A stretch of DNA of 64,000 nucleotides from NCBI RefSeq assembly GCF_022682495.2, contig NC_071389.1, positions 15,636,964 to 15,700,963 on the forward strand. The letters run 5' to 3'. The first letter of the stretch is position 1. Every line of letters begins with the position of its first letter. The stretch is from Desmodus rotundus. Lineage: Eukaryota; Chordata; Mammalia; Chiroptera; Phyllostomidae. The notes below the pieces were generated by a model. The model was not told the DNA's origin, searched no databases, and saw only the letters and a program-made list of their open reading frames with translations. Shown in pieces: positions 1-16,783 of this stretch. A program made the position numbers and the translations under genes.

Positions 1-191
1 TCCACTGCTGCGCGGCTGCTGACCCTCTTCGGCCCCTCTTAGGGCCTTGGTTCACATCCCAAGCCACTGACCACGGCCAGTCTCTTTTTTATACATGCAG
101 AGAAGTGTTTTTATGTGACCTTTCTCACAGTTTGTAGGTATTTTTGATAACCCCAGCACTAGGGAGAAGGAAGGGGCAAAGGCTCCCTCCA

Positions 192-257
192 GCAGCTGCC
201 CCATGAGGGCTGGATCTGAAATCCTAGATGGATCCAGTTGGATGTCTTCGCAGTTGC
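192..257 (+). promoter_or_regulatory. SELENON: SECIS element (selenocysteine insertion)
   Basis: The expected SECIS architecture can be read directly. A lower stem pairs GCAGCTGC (192-199) with GCAGTTGC (250-257). An internal loop follows. The 5' quartet ATGA (203-206) faces GATG (241-244). An upper stem contains CTGGATC paired with GATCCAG. Unpaired AAA (219-221) sits in the apical loop, 12 nt after ATGA, which is the canonical spacing. In family terms this element recruits SBP2 and directs UGA decoding as selenocysteine from the 3' UTR. Its location fits SELENON. Confidence 0.85.
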
Positions 258-547
258 ACCTGTGGGAGGAAATACACCTTTCTTCCTTCTCTTCTGGTTT
301 TTTAAAAAAACATTCTCAGAGGGTCAGTGCACCCTCGCTCTCCACAAGGGCCCCTGGGGCTTTCGCTAAGGCCCTGGGGCCAAGCCTGCTCCCGCCCCTG
401 CCCCCGCCCCACAGAGGATCTCTTACACTTAGGCGGAAGGAAGGCAGACATTTCCTTGGACACATTCCCAGGCCTTCCATCTGCTGAGCTCCCCTGCCCG
501 CCATTGGAGAATCCACACTGAGCTTCCTCCATCTGAGGCATTTTGTT

Positions 548-950
548 AAGGTTACATGTCATTTCTCATTTAATCCTCACAACAAGCCTGTGAGGCGGAT
601 ATTATTATCTGTTCCCATTTTTCACATGAAGAAACTGAGTTTCACCCTGGCTGTTGTAGCCCAGTGGATTGAACGTCGACCTGCAAACCAAAAGGCCTCT
701 GGTTCGATTCCCAGTCAGGGCGCATGCCTGGGTTGCAGGCCAGGTCCCCAGTTGGGGGGGTGTGAGAGGCAACCAATCGGTGTATCTCTTACACATTGAT
801 GTTTCTCTCCCTCTCTGTCTTCCTTCCCCTCTCTAAAAGTAAATAAATAAAATCTGTAAAAAAAGAAAAGAAATGGAGTCTGGGAAATGCAGCGATTTGC
901 CCAAGGTCACTCAGTGGCAGAATTAAGATTCAGCTTGTCTTAACTATGGG
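548..950 (+). repeat. MIR SINE split by a younger Ves SINE
   Basis: The two flanks (about 548-640 and 876-950) form one MIR: 'taatcctcacaacaagcc', 'gaggcggatattattatc', 'gaaactgag', then 'tgcccaaggtcact' and 'cagtggcag' after the inserted SINE. Confidence 0.75.
645..873 (+). mobile_element. Ves-type tRNA-derived SINE
   Basis: The tRNA-like head begins ccctggctgttgtagcccag and carries a B-box-like 'ggttcgattcc'. It is followed by 'gcatgcctgggttgcaggcc', a CT-rich block and an AATAAATAAA tail. It is inserted inside the MIR. Confidence 0.93.
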
Positions 951-1333
951 GTGTTTTATTCTACATTGCACCCCTACCCCTCTCTCCTGCCTGTTTTCAC
1001 TGAGGTGAAAAAGAAGTCCTTTTAAGCCAAAATATTTCCTTGTTCTCTGATCTCCAGACCAAATGAGGCATGAGCCAGCAAGCTCAGCTGAGTTCCTTAC
1101 GTCCTGGGAGCGGCATGCTTCCATGCCCTTCACTGGAGGGAGGGCCCCTAAGCCTTTCTCAATGCTTCCAGGCATGGGTGGCAGTAGGTACTGATCGCCT
1201 AGGCTTTCTGCAGCCTCATCAGAGGCCTCTGCCTGACCCCCGTGTGCCTTGAAGCTCATGGTGAGGGCAGGCCCCCAGCTGCCCTCTTGTTACACCTCTG
1301 CCACTTCCCTCACCTGTCCCTAACACGTCCTAT

Positions 1334-1339
1334 AATAAA
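1334..1339 (+). terminator. SELENON: Putative SELENON polyadenylation signal AATAAA
   Basis: An AATAAA hexamer about 1.6 kb before the MTFR1L promoter. It is the best candidate for the end of the SELENON transcript. No further support is available from sequence alone. Confidence 0.45.
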
Positions 1340-1355
1340 ACCAGAGAGACAAGGG

Positions 1356-2749
1356 TGGTTCGAAGTGCCTTTCCCTTGAGTGGATTGCTCAGTTTCGTCC
1401 TTCTTGGTCTGACTCCTCTGTGGGATTGGCTTGTCAGAGTGTGGCTGAAATGCCTTTGGGGACCATCTTATCTGTCACCAAAAGACTTGAGTGACTTTCT
1501 TAAAATAATTTTGTGATAGACCTCATAGTGTAACTTGATGTATGTAGCATCTGATGCTGTGTTGATAGAGTCAAACCCATTGTCTCAGAAGCACAACTCA
1601 GGACAGGCATTAGGTAATCTGTTTTTGAAGGAGGCCACTTCAGGAGAGACATGCAAAGAGAGTGAAGCAGGAAGGAAAGACGCTGAGCAGGGATAGGGTC
1701 AAAGCCTAGCCTTGGCCTGATCACAGGGAAAGGGCTCTGGAGCATAAGCCACACCACAGAGTTAAACCAGCCTTTTGGAACCTTTATCAGTCAGCCATTG
1801 GCTAGGGATGGAGTGACTTCCCAGGATGGGGCCTCCATTCTGCCTTCTGCAAGGGCAATTTCGCAGAAAAGGGAGCAGCTGCGAGCAGCAGCCAACACAG
1901 CAGCTGGAGGATGGAGTCACTGGCAGAGTAAAGGGGATATGGGTGGGGCTCCAAGACAGCATCTACCACATCCAGCAAAGATCTGCCATTGCCAGGGAAA
2001 GTGGAATCGATGATAAGCAACAGTTTGCCATCCTGGAAACAGGGCTTCACGTGGAAGTCAATGTCCTTTGAAATATGGTGGGGCTCAGGGACCTCTAAGG
2101 TCTCTGGCCAAAACCAGCTACATAATTTGCAAGATCCAGTGCAAAATGAAAATGCAGGGCCCCTTGGGATTTGCAGGATATTTTTTTAGACCGAAGAACT
2201 GCAACCTGGGAGCCAGGCACAGCCACAGTGCTTGGGTCAGAGGAGGGCGCAGATCCAGGCCTGGATGCCATGGACACGGGGACCGGAGGGGTTGAGCACA
2301 AAGAGGGAGTGGGTGAGTGGCCTGGAAGGAATGTGGAAATGTGGGTGATTCTCTTTCCCAATGCCTTTGGGATCTACTCTACCCATCTGATCAAATCACT
2401 GAAAATACTGTGTATGTGTAACACATAAAGGCTAAAATAGGAGAAGGCTACAAAGCGCTGGACGGCAGGAGTCAGGGGAGAAGCCCATTTTTGCTGGAGA
2501 GAAGGCAGAGGGCCTTGGCCGGTAAGAACTGGGAAGGGGACCAGGGCATACGCAAGGCAAGCTCTGCAACCTAAGGATCTGGAACGCCAGGGTTCTCAAG
2601 TTTGCAGTTGGGATGGGGACTGTATATACCACACAATTTGGGGGCCGAACAGCGACATAGTCAGATCTCGTACTGCAAAGGTCGGATCGGGAGTAAAGCA
2701 GCAAAGAGACAGAGACATCTCCGACCTCTGTCAATTTTAATCTAGGGCT
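1356..2749. other. Intergenic spacer SELENON-MTFR1L
   Basis: No gene is recognised. At about 2107-2165 lies an old interspersed repeat ('accagctacataattt', 'gtgcaaaatgaaaat', 'gggcccctt'), also found at 41754-41816. Family not recognised. Confidence 0.6.
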
Positions 2750-3015
2750 CTAACGGCAGGGGGCGTGGTCTGGGACGGCAGTGTCCCTCCGGGTCTGCCC
2801 GTGCCACCGCCCACCGCCCCGCCCAGTCCGAGGCGGAGCTCGCCCCGCCTCGCGCGGCCCGCTATCCCAGGGCGCGCGGGGGCGCGGCTCGGTGCGCAGC
2901 TGCGAAGGATTGCTTCCGGAGGCCGAGCGGCGGAAGTGAGGCCGGTCGAGGCTGGGCGGCCCGCTATAGTAGGAGGGGCCGTGAGGTGAGAGAGTCCCCG
3001 GAGCCCGAGTCTTAG
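2750..3015 (+). promoter_or_regulatory. MTFR1L: MTFR1L CpG-island promoter
   Basis: A very GC- and CpG-rich block with several GC boxes (ccgcccc, gggcgtgg) and ETS-type sites, including gcttccgg near 2910 and gcggaagtgag near 2930. There is no good TATA box, as is usual for a housekeeping promoter. CpG richness continues to about 3600 into intron 1. The start site is inferred to lie roughly in 2900-2960. Confidence 0.75.
2930..3015 (+). other. MTFR1L: MTFR1L noncoding exon 1 (approximate)
   Basis: A good donor (ttag|gtgaga) cuts at 3015/3016, and an alternative (gtgag|gtgaga) lies 30 bp earlier. The 5' boundary is not determinable from sequence. There is no ATG of the MTFR1L frame here, so the exon would be untranslated. 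Confidence 0.5.
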
Positions 3016-4611
3016 GTGAGAGGCTATGACCGAGTGCCGCTCGGGAGGAGGGGCGCGGTCTCGCGCGAGGAGCCCTGCGGGGGCCCGCGGCTCGCGTTCC
3101 CGCTGTCGTTCTCGTTGGAGCCGCTTTTGTCTGCTTCATTGGGCAAGGGGGGGGAAACTGAGTCCCGAAGGGGCAGTTGCTCCCCCGAGTCACCCAGCTT
3201 CGGTGGCCGAGCTATGCCGTAGGCTTCTCGTCTCGGCCGCGGTCCTCGGCGGGCTGAGCCGCCTCTGCCACCTCCTCGCTCCTTCTGGGGCCTGGCCCCG
3301 GGCCTGTGGATTTAGGGACCGCCTGGCCGGCAGCGAGAACTTGGCCGACCTTGCCCCTGTCGGGTCAGGCTGTTGCAGGGGAGGGGAGGCGTGTCCCGGG
3401 CAAGGTCCCCGCACAGGCTCCCCGACGCAGCTCTCGGCTCAGCAGAGTTCCGCTGAGCGTGGCGGCCCCCGAGGGGACCCAGGAGGGATGAGACCGGGCC
3501 CTGCCCTGCCCGGCTCCCGCGGGGGACCGTGTGTAAACGTGACAACAGCCTGGAGAGGGACTGTGGGAGCGCAGAGGCGGTAAGAACCGACCGGCGTTGG
3601 CACGGGCAAGATTCTTCTAGGCAGTACACTGTGCGAAGGTGGTGAGGGAGGGTGCGAGGGCTGAGTCGGTGCTCTGCTTTCATTCACTTTTTAATCGGAC
3701 AAATGTTTACACGCTCACTGTGGGCCAGGCTGGCGCTGTGCTGTGCCTAGGGAAGTCCCTGCCCTGGGGACAAATGGCACCTTACACAGTTAATTATGGA
3801 GGAAAGGCAGGATGCCCTGGCGTGAACAGTAGAGGACCTGACTCTCGGGTAACGGGAGGCGATGCTTCAGCTGAGCTCGGAAGAATGATTAAGAGTGAGC
3901 TTTGGGAAAGGGATGCAGGTGGACAAGGCCTCAGAGGCGGTGTGGAGGTGCTGGAAGAAGGCCGGGGGCGCTGAAGGGCAAGCCGAAGGCAGGATGTGTG
4001 GCTGTGAAGTGCGCAGGGGCAGGTCGCAGGCCTTGTGGGCTGTGCCGAGTTCCGTCTCCTGAGTTGGGCCTGGTGGTGGAGGACCTGCAGGAGCCTGGAT
4101 CTGTGGGGGTTTTAGCCAAAGGAGCAATCTGACTAGCATGGTGTTCTAGAGAGATCCTGTGGCTTTGTGTGAGACTTGGGCCCCACTGCGTCTTTAGAAT
4201 GAAGTTCAGGGAAGTGACTGCAGGGACTGAAGTGGGAAGCGGAGGGGGGCACTGTTAGGTGGGACGTGGCCCCGAGAGCACAGAGCCTGGCGCTCACAGG
4301 GACTGTGATCAAAGGCTTGGTCTGCGCCTAGAAGTGGAGCCCATGCGGGAGGCAGCAGGCTCTGGACCAGACTCGAGGTGCTTTCTACTGTCATGATCGC
4401 TGAGTGGCCTTAAACCAGTTCCTTCGTCTCTCCAGTTTCCTTTCCTTGTGTGAGTGATAACTTCCTTCTTTCCAACTTCCTTTCCCCATGAAGTGAGTGA
4501 CTCCTCTCCCAGGGCTGAGAGACTCTACAAGAAAGAGCTGCTTCGGTAGTCCAGCCCGTACCCTGATCAGAGCCTTCCCCTGGCTCCCCCGCTCCCTGTA
4601 TTCCGCCTGGT

Positions 4612-4760
4612 ATAATGCGTTCCCATGTATAATGTACACCCTTGGCTTTGTGCGCATTATACACGGGTTATACCCGTTATTGTACCCATGTATGGTGCAT
4701 TCTTATTCCTCCCCAAAAAATTTGGGCAAAAAAGTGCGCATTATACACGGCAAAATACGG
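4612..4760. repeat. Palindromic MITE-like element, family not recognised
   Basis: Four versions of one 16-bp motif alternate in orientation. They are catgtataatgtacac at 4624-4639 (+), gtgcgcattatacacg at 4650-4665 (-), catgtatggtgcattc at 4687-4702 (+, degenerate), and gtgcgcattatacacg again at 4734-4749 (-). The segment is followed by 'gcaaaatacggta'. The arrangement suggests a fold-back DNA transposon remnant. Confidence 0.55.
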
Positions 4761-5539
4761 TACTTCTCACCTGGGCAGGCCCAGCCCTCATGACTTCGCC
4801 CCCAGTTAATCTTTACCCCTTACACTCTGCTCCTCTAAGCTGTCTCTCACCGTCCTGACCTGCACCTGTGCTATTGTTTTTCTTCCCTTCCTTCCCCCTC
4901 CAAACTACCACAGGACTTTGGGGCAGGGGGCTAAACTCACCTGACCGCCTGCCTAGTATACCTTCCTGAAGATAACTATATTCTGGGCTAGAATTATATA
5001 TTCCGGTGCTGTCTCTTCTAGATTGTGCGTTCCTTGAAAGCATGGCTGTGTCTTCCCTTTTCAGGGGCCCTACAGTGCCCAGCACAAGGCGGGCACCATT
5101 CGTGTTTGATGAACAGGGATCGAGTGAGCTCACTGATTGCACCTGCTCACCATGCAAGGGCAGCTGCGAAGAATCCAGTCAAGAGTGACCCCACCCATCT
5201 GTCACATTTTAACAGTTCATTAAGCCCTTTAAAATTTCCTACTTCACTGATGGATCTTTAAGGTAGCCTAGAGTGGCAGCTGTTCTCGTCCTCTTTTTAG
5301 AGGTGGAGAACCACCATTTGGAAAGGTTAAGTGACTTGACTGTGGCTACAAAGCCAGTAGATGGCTGAGCCAGGACAAAAGCATTTGGCTCTTCTCCCTG
5401 TAGCCTAATAGATGAGATTGACTAGAGCAGGCTGTCCCTTCCTCTGTGGTCTGTTTCACCTCTCCCCGTCAGGGCCCCTGCAGTGCTGGGCGGCGCGTGC
5501 TGGGCTTTTATACATCATCTTCAAGAAAGAATGCTGGAG

Positions 5540-5710
5540 CCCTGGCCGGGTAGTTCAGTTGGTTAGAGCATCATCCTGATTCACCAAGGTTGCAGGTTCT
5601 ATCCCCAGTCAGGGCACATAAAAGAATCAGCCAATGAACTTATAAATAAGTAGAACAAGTTGACGTCTCTCTCTCTTATTCTCTCTAAAAATCAATAAAT
5701 AAAAATTTTA
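5540..5710 (+). mobile_element. Ves-related SINE, shorter subfamily
   Basis: The head 'gccctggccgggtagttcagttggttagagcatc' shows the tRNA origin. After the B box the copy lacks the 'gcatgcctgggttgc' segment and goes to 'gcacataaaagaatcagcc' and an AATAAATAAAAA tail. Related to, but distinct from, the main family in this window. Confidence 0.85.
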
Positions 5711-6138
5711 GGAGAGTGAATGTTGGGCTTGGGTGGTACCTACAATTTGCCTTTCCCTTTCACTACCAAAGGGTTCTATTTCATCTTTAGAGGTTTTGCC
5801 TCAGGAAAGCAAGGGCCCAGGAGGGGCTCCAGCATTGTCCAAGTTCACACAATAAGTCTGGAACAGAACCTTTAAGGGTCTGGATTTGGAAAGAGCCATT
5901 GTTGGGTGAGGGCAGCCTCTTGGGCTGGTTTTCTCCCCTGTGAAATGTAAGAGAATCCTTGGTGTTAGGCATTGCTCTGCAGTGCCTGGTTTTGTGGGGC
6001 TTGTGTGGTGACCCCTGAGTCGCCACTGTGAGGGTTGTTTCACAGGGAGGGAACTCTCATGTTCCTTAAGATGGCCTGATATGAAGGAATCACGCCTCCC
6101 GACGCTGCCTCGTCCTGCAAGTGCAAGAGCTGGTTGAA

Positions 6139-13953
<7,815 letters not shown>

Positions 13954-15235
13954 TAACACTCAGCTCTGCAAACTCAGTTTTGTGCTCCTGGAATTCCTCA
14001 ATAGCTGCCTTCTTCACCACAGATGTTTCTGCCTCTCCATTAGAAGTTTTCTGCAACAGTCTTGCCAAAAGCTAGAACTTGGGCTGAAAGAGCTGGATTG
14101 TTTCCCATACTTCAAACCTTAGCAGAAGCTAAGGCCTGTTTTGAGCTGAGACACCTGTTACAGGTAAATGTATAGGTTGGAATGTTTCAATCTAAAGGCT
14201 GAGCCAGGAGTTTCTGGTTTTTCCTCACCCCTGTGTGAAAATAGGTCCTGAATGACTGACTTCACTGCATTAGACCCCATAACTGGTCTCAATGGACACT
14301 GCACCCAGCTGTCACTTTCAGCAGCTTCCTTGCAGCAGAGCCAAGGGAGCTCAAATGTTTATGTACATGTTCACAGGGCAGGAAAAATCTTATGCTGCTC
14401 CATCATACACCGGCACCAATGCCCAGCAGTCACCCTCTCCCCTGTCCAACACCTAGAAGTAGAGGTCTGGCCTCTGAACCAGCTGACATTTGGGCTGCTT
14501 CTAGGAGGCCTGGGCTGTTTTTTTCTTAAATATATTTTGTAATACTGTACAACCAAATCTACCCTCCAAGGCCCTGGGGCCTCATTGGTTCCACTGACTG
14601 AACTCTTGCTCTTCCGTGGACTTTAGTTTAAGCCCAGTAGAAGAGAGAAATGGGGAGGGGAAAGAGAATACCATCTTTCTTGCAGGCCCTTGACTTCTTT
14701 GCGTTGGGACAAGGTTTGTACCCACACCATGCATGACTCAGACACCCTCAGGTCCCTTTCTCTACGATATGTATTGTGTGTGTTTGGGTTGAAGCACTAC
14801 CTGACATTAAAGGAAGGATTTGCAGAGATACTGCACTTGCTGTGTCCATTTCTGAGTTACAATCTCCTGGTGTCCCCCACAGGTATAGGACTCCTGTTAA
14901 CTTTACAGTATGTGTACTTTCATGAACAGGATCCTGACTTCCCCCTTTTCCTCATAAGGTCCTGCCTCTATAAGAGAACTTTCCTCAGAAACTTTTGTCC
15001 CTTTCTGTAGAGATTTTGTCCTAGGCTCTTAAAGCAGTTCCATCTTATAACTTGCAAGCTTGCCCCCTAGGAGCCTCTTAGGTTCCACACCTGCATCATG
15101 GGAAACTGCTACCTGATGGGTAAAATCTTGGGTAGAACACAGGTCAAGTTAGATTCCTTTCAGATGGGACCCACAGCAATGACAGCATATAACATTAAAA
15201 AGCTCCTTTTTCAGAAATAAAATTGGTAATGTTTT
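13954..15235 (+). other. MTFR1L: MTFR1L 3' UTR
   Basis: Runs from the TGA to the first strong polyadenylation signal. No SINE interrupts it. A second AATAAA at 15417-15422 could extend it by about 200 bp. Confidence 0.7.
15216..15221 (+). terminator. MTFR1L: MTFR1L polyadenylation signal AATAAA
   Basis: Canonical hexamer about 1.26 kb after the stop. An alternative lies at 15417-15422. Confidence 0.65.
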
Positions 15236-15799
15236 AATTACCATCAGAGCCAGCTTTATAAACAGTCATTTATTTGGACTCGATTTTATAAAGGGAGTTC
15301 TCTCCCACTTTATAGTAGAAGAGTGATACAGTCACATCTAGATTGTTACATAGCCCAGGATTTTTAAGGGAGATGTTTAAACATACAACTTTAAAATGCT
15401 GTAAAGTTATCACAAAAATAAAATTAAAAATTAAACTGCCATCATTCTACCCTCTACCTCTCTCTCTATCCCCCTGCCCCTGTACACCCAGGTCAGGGAG
15501 CTGTGACTTAACCACTCAAAGTGTCAGGAATAATGGTCCCAAGCTTAGGTCAAGTAAGTGTGATTACAGCCAGAGGTTAAAAGTGTACACATCTGTAAGA
15601 GGCGATGTCTTAGTTAGGCATCTGAAAGGGCAGAAAGGTGGCTCACTGCAGGCTGCATAACAGGCTCTGTGGTGGAGGGAGGAGGGCCTGCCCTGCCTCC
15701 CTGGGGCTCACCATAGCGTCGTACAGAGAGTGTACCAACCACCCCTAACTTAGGGAAAGGCATGATGCCAACCATACTATCTCAGGTGTCACCACCCCC

Positions 15800-15805
15800 T
15801 TTATT
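15800..15805 (-). terminator. AUNIP: AUNIP polyadenylation signal AATAAA
   Basis: TTTATT on the plus strand reads AATAAA on the minus strand, about 205 bp after the AUNIP stop. With the MTFR1L sites this leaves a few hundred bases between two convergent transcripts. Confidence 0.6.
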
Positions 15806-15939
15806 TGAAGAAAATGCTCAATAACAACAGCTTCAACACACACTTCCCCCTTACCCAAACATACTCACCCGAGCCCCTCCCTGAGATATTTTCCTGTATC
15901 TGTCATTTCAAGATTTTAAAACCAAACCCTGAAAGACAT

Positions 15940-16008
15940 TTAGATTTGGTGCCTGATAACTTGATTGCCTTCGGAGTCCTGGGTAAAGAGCAAATCAGGC
16001 TGCAGGCT
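15940..16008 (-). pseudogene. AUNIP: Out-of-frame remnant of the AUNIP C-terminus
   Basis: Read from 16008 on the minus strand, 22 codons and a TAA encode SLQPDLLFTQDSEGNQVIRH and a two-residue end. This corresponds to the normal human C-terminus, but it sits +2 relative to the exon 3 frame. Confidence 0.85.
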
Positions 16009-16783
16009 CAGAGCCTATCCTGGCACTGAGCCCTAGAACTGTGAGAAAAGTGTCCTAAGCCCTGGTTCTGGCTGTTGGTTATCTCTCGGAAAGGAGCTCT
16101 AGAGTTGTGGGCAATGACCCGCTGACCCTGAGAATCCTCAGTGAAAAGCTGACTCCAGGAGTCCCTGTCATTCTTTTCACTGTCCCAGGAAAACAAAGGA
16201 ACACGACAAGAACTTTGTTTCACTGCTTCTGCGTTTTGTCCACTCCAGGAATCCCTGTATGTTTGAAAGAGGACAGGGGCCTGCCTATTTTCCCGGGCAG
16301 ACACCTTTTCCAGTTCAGACTTGTCCCAGGGCTGATGGCCCTTGCCCCAAAGGGGTTTACTGCATCTCTCTGTGCCCTGAGAGTTCTTTTTCTTAGATCC
16401 ACGAAGCCATTCCCTTTTCCAGGAAGAATCCTTCTCTCCCTCCTTTTGGTCCAGCAAGCAAGAACTTTCCAAGTCCTGGGTGAAGGAACAAGCCAGTGAG
16501 TCTTGCTTCTCTCCAGCACAGACTAAGGTACCAGGCTGGAACAAAGACTCAGTCAAGATTGGGGTTCCCATTCTGTGTTGACCAGAAGCCTGAAGGGACC
16601 GAGGAGAAAGTCCAGCTTCCTGGATATCTGCAGGGGTTGAAGTGGCAAAAGGGGGTGCCATGCAATCATCCCCCAGGCCCTGGATCAGATGGTCTAGCTG
16701 GGTTGCATCTCTCTTAGACTCTCTGCTGGTCTGACTTTCTACACGAGATGAAACATTCCTCTTATCACCACCATTTGTCTTTC
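16008..16783 (-). CDS. AUNIP: AUNIP coding exon 3
   Basis: Acceptor ttttactag on the minus strand. Carries about 77% of the protein and ends at a premature-looking TGA. Confidence 0.94.

Larger units (their letters stand above)
1..1355 (+). other. SELENON: SELENON 3' UTR (3' part)
   Basis: No convincing coding exon is visible here. The assignment rests on three points: a SECIS-like hairpin at 192-257, the position and orientation directly upstream of MTFR1L (in human, SELENON lies immediately 5' of MTFR1L on the same strand), and a polyadenylation signal at 1334-1339. SELENON encodes selenoprotein N, an ER membrane glycoprotein linked to calcium handling and muscle disease. The UTR is interrupted by an old MIR and, inside that, a Ves SINE. 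The exact 3' end is inferred; the stop codon lies before the window. Confidence 0.7.
3016..6121 (+). other. MTFR1L: MTFR1L intron 1
   Basis: Contains the tail of the CpG island, a degenerate old repeat around 3790-4170, a palindromic MITE-like element at 4612-4760, an L2 3' end at about 4985-5120, MIR-like sequence at about 5190-5400 and a Ves SINE at 5540-5710. No coding exon seen. Confidence 0.6.

Noticed and set aside
645..720. tRNA-like head with A and B boxes
   Set aside because: It is the 5' part of a SINE and is repeated throughout the window. It is not an intact tRNA gene; the same holds for the other SINE heads.
3026..3583. 185-codon ORF in the MTFR1L CpG island
   Set aside because: Low-stop GC-rich DNA right after the exon 1 donor, with no family resemblance.
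16107..16499. 130-codon plus-strand ORF
   Set aside because: Antisense shadow of AUNIP exon 3.
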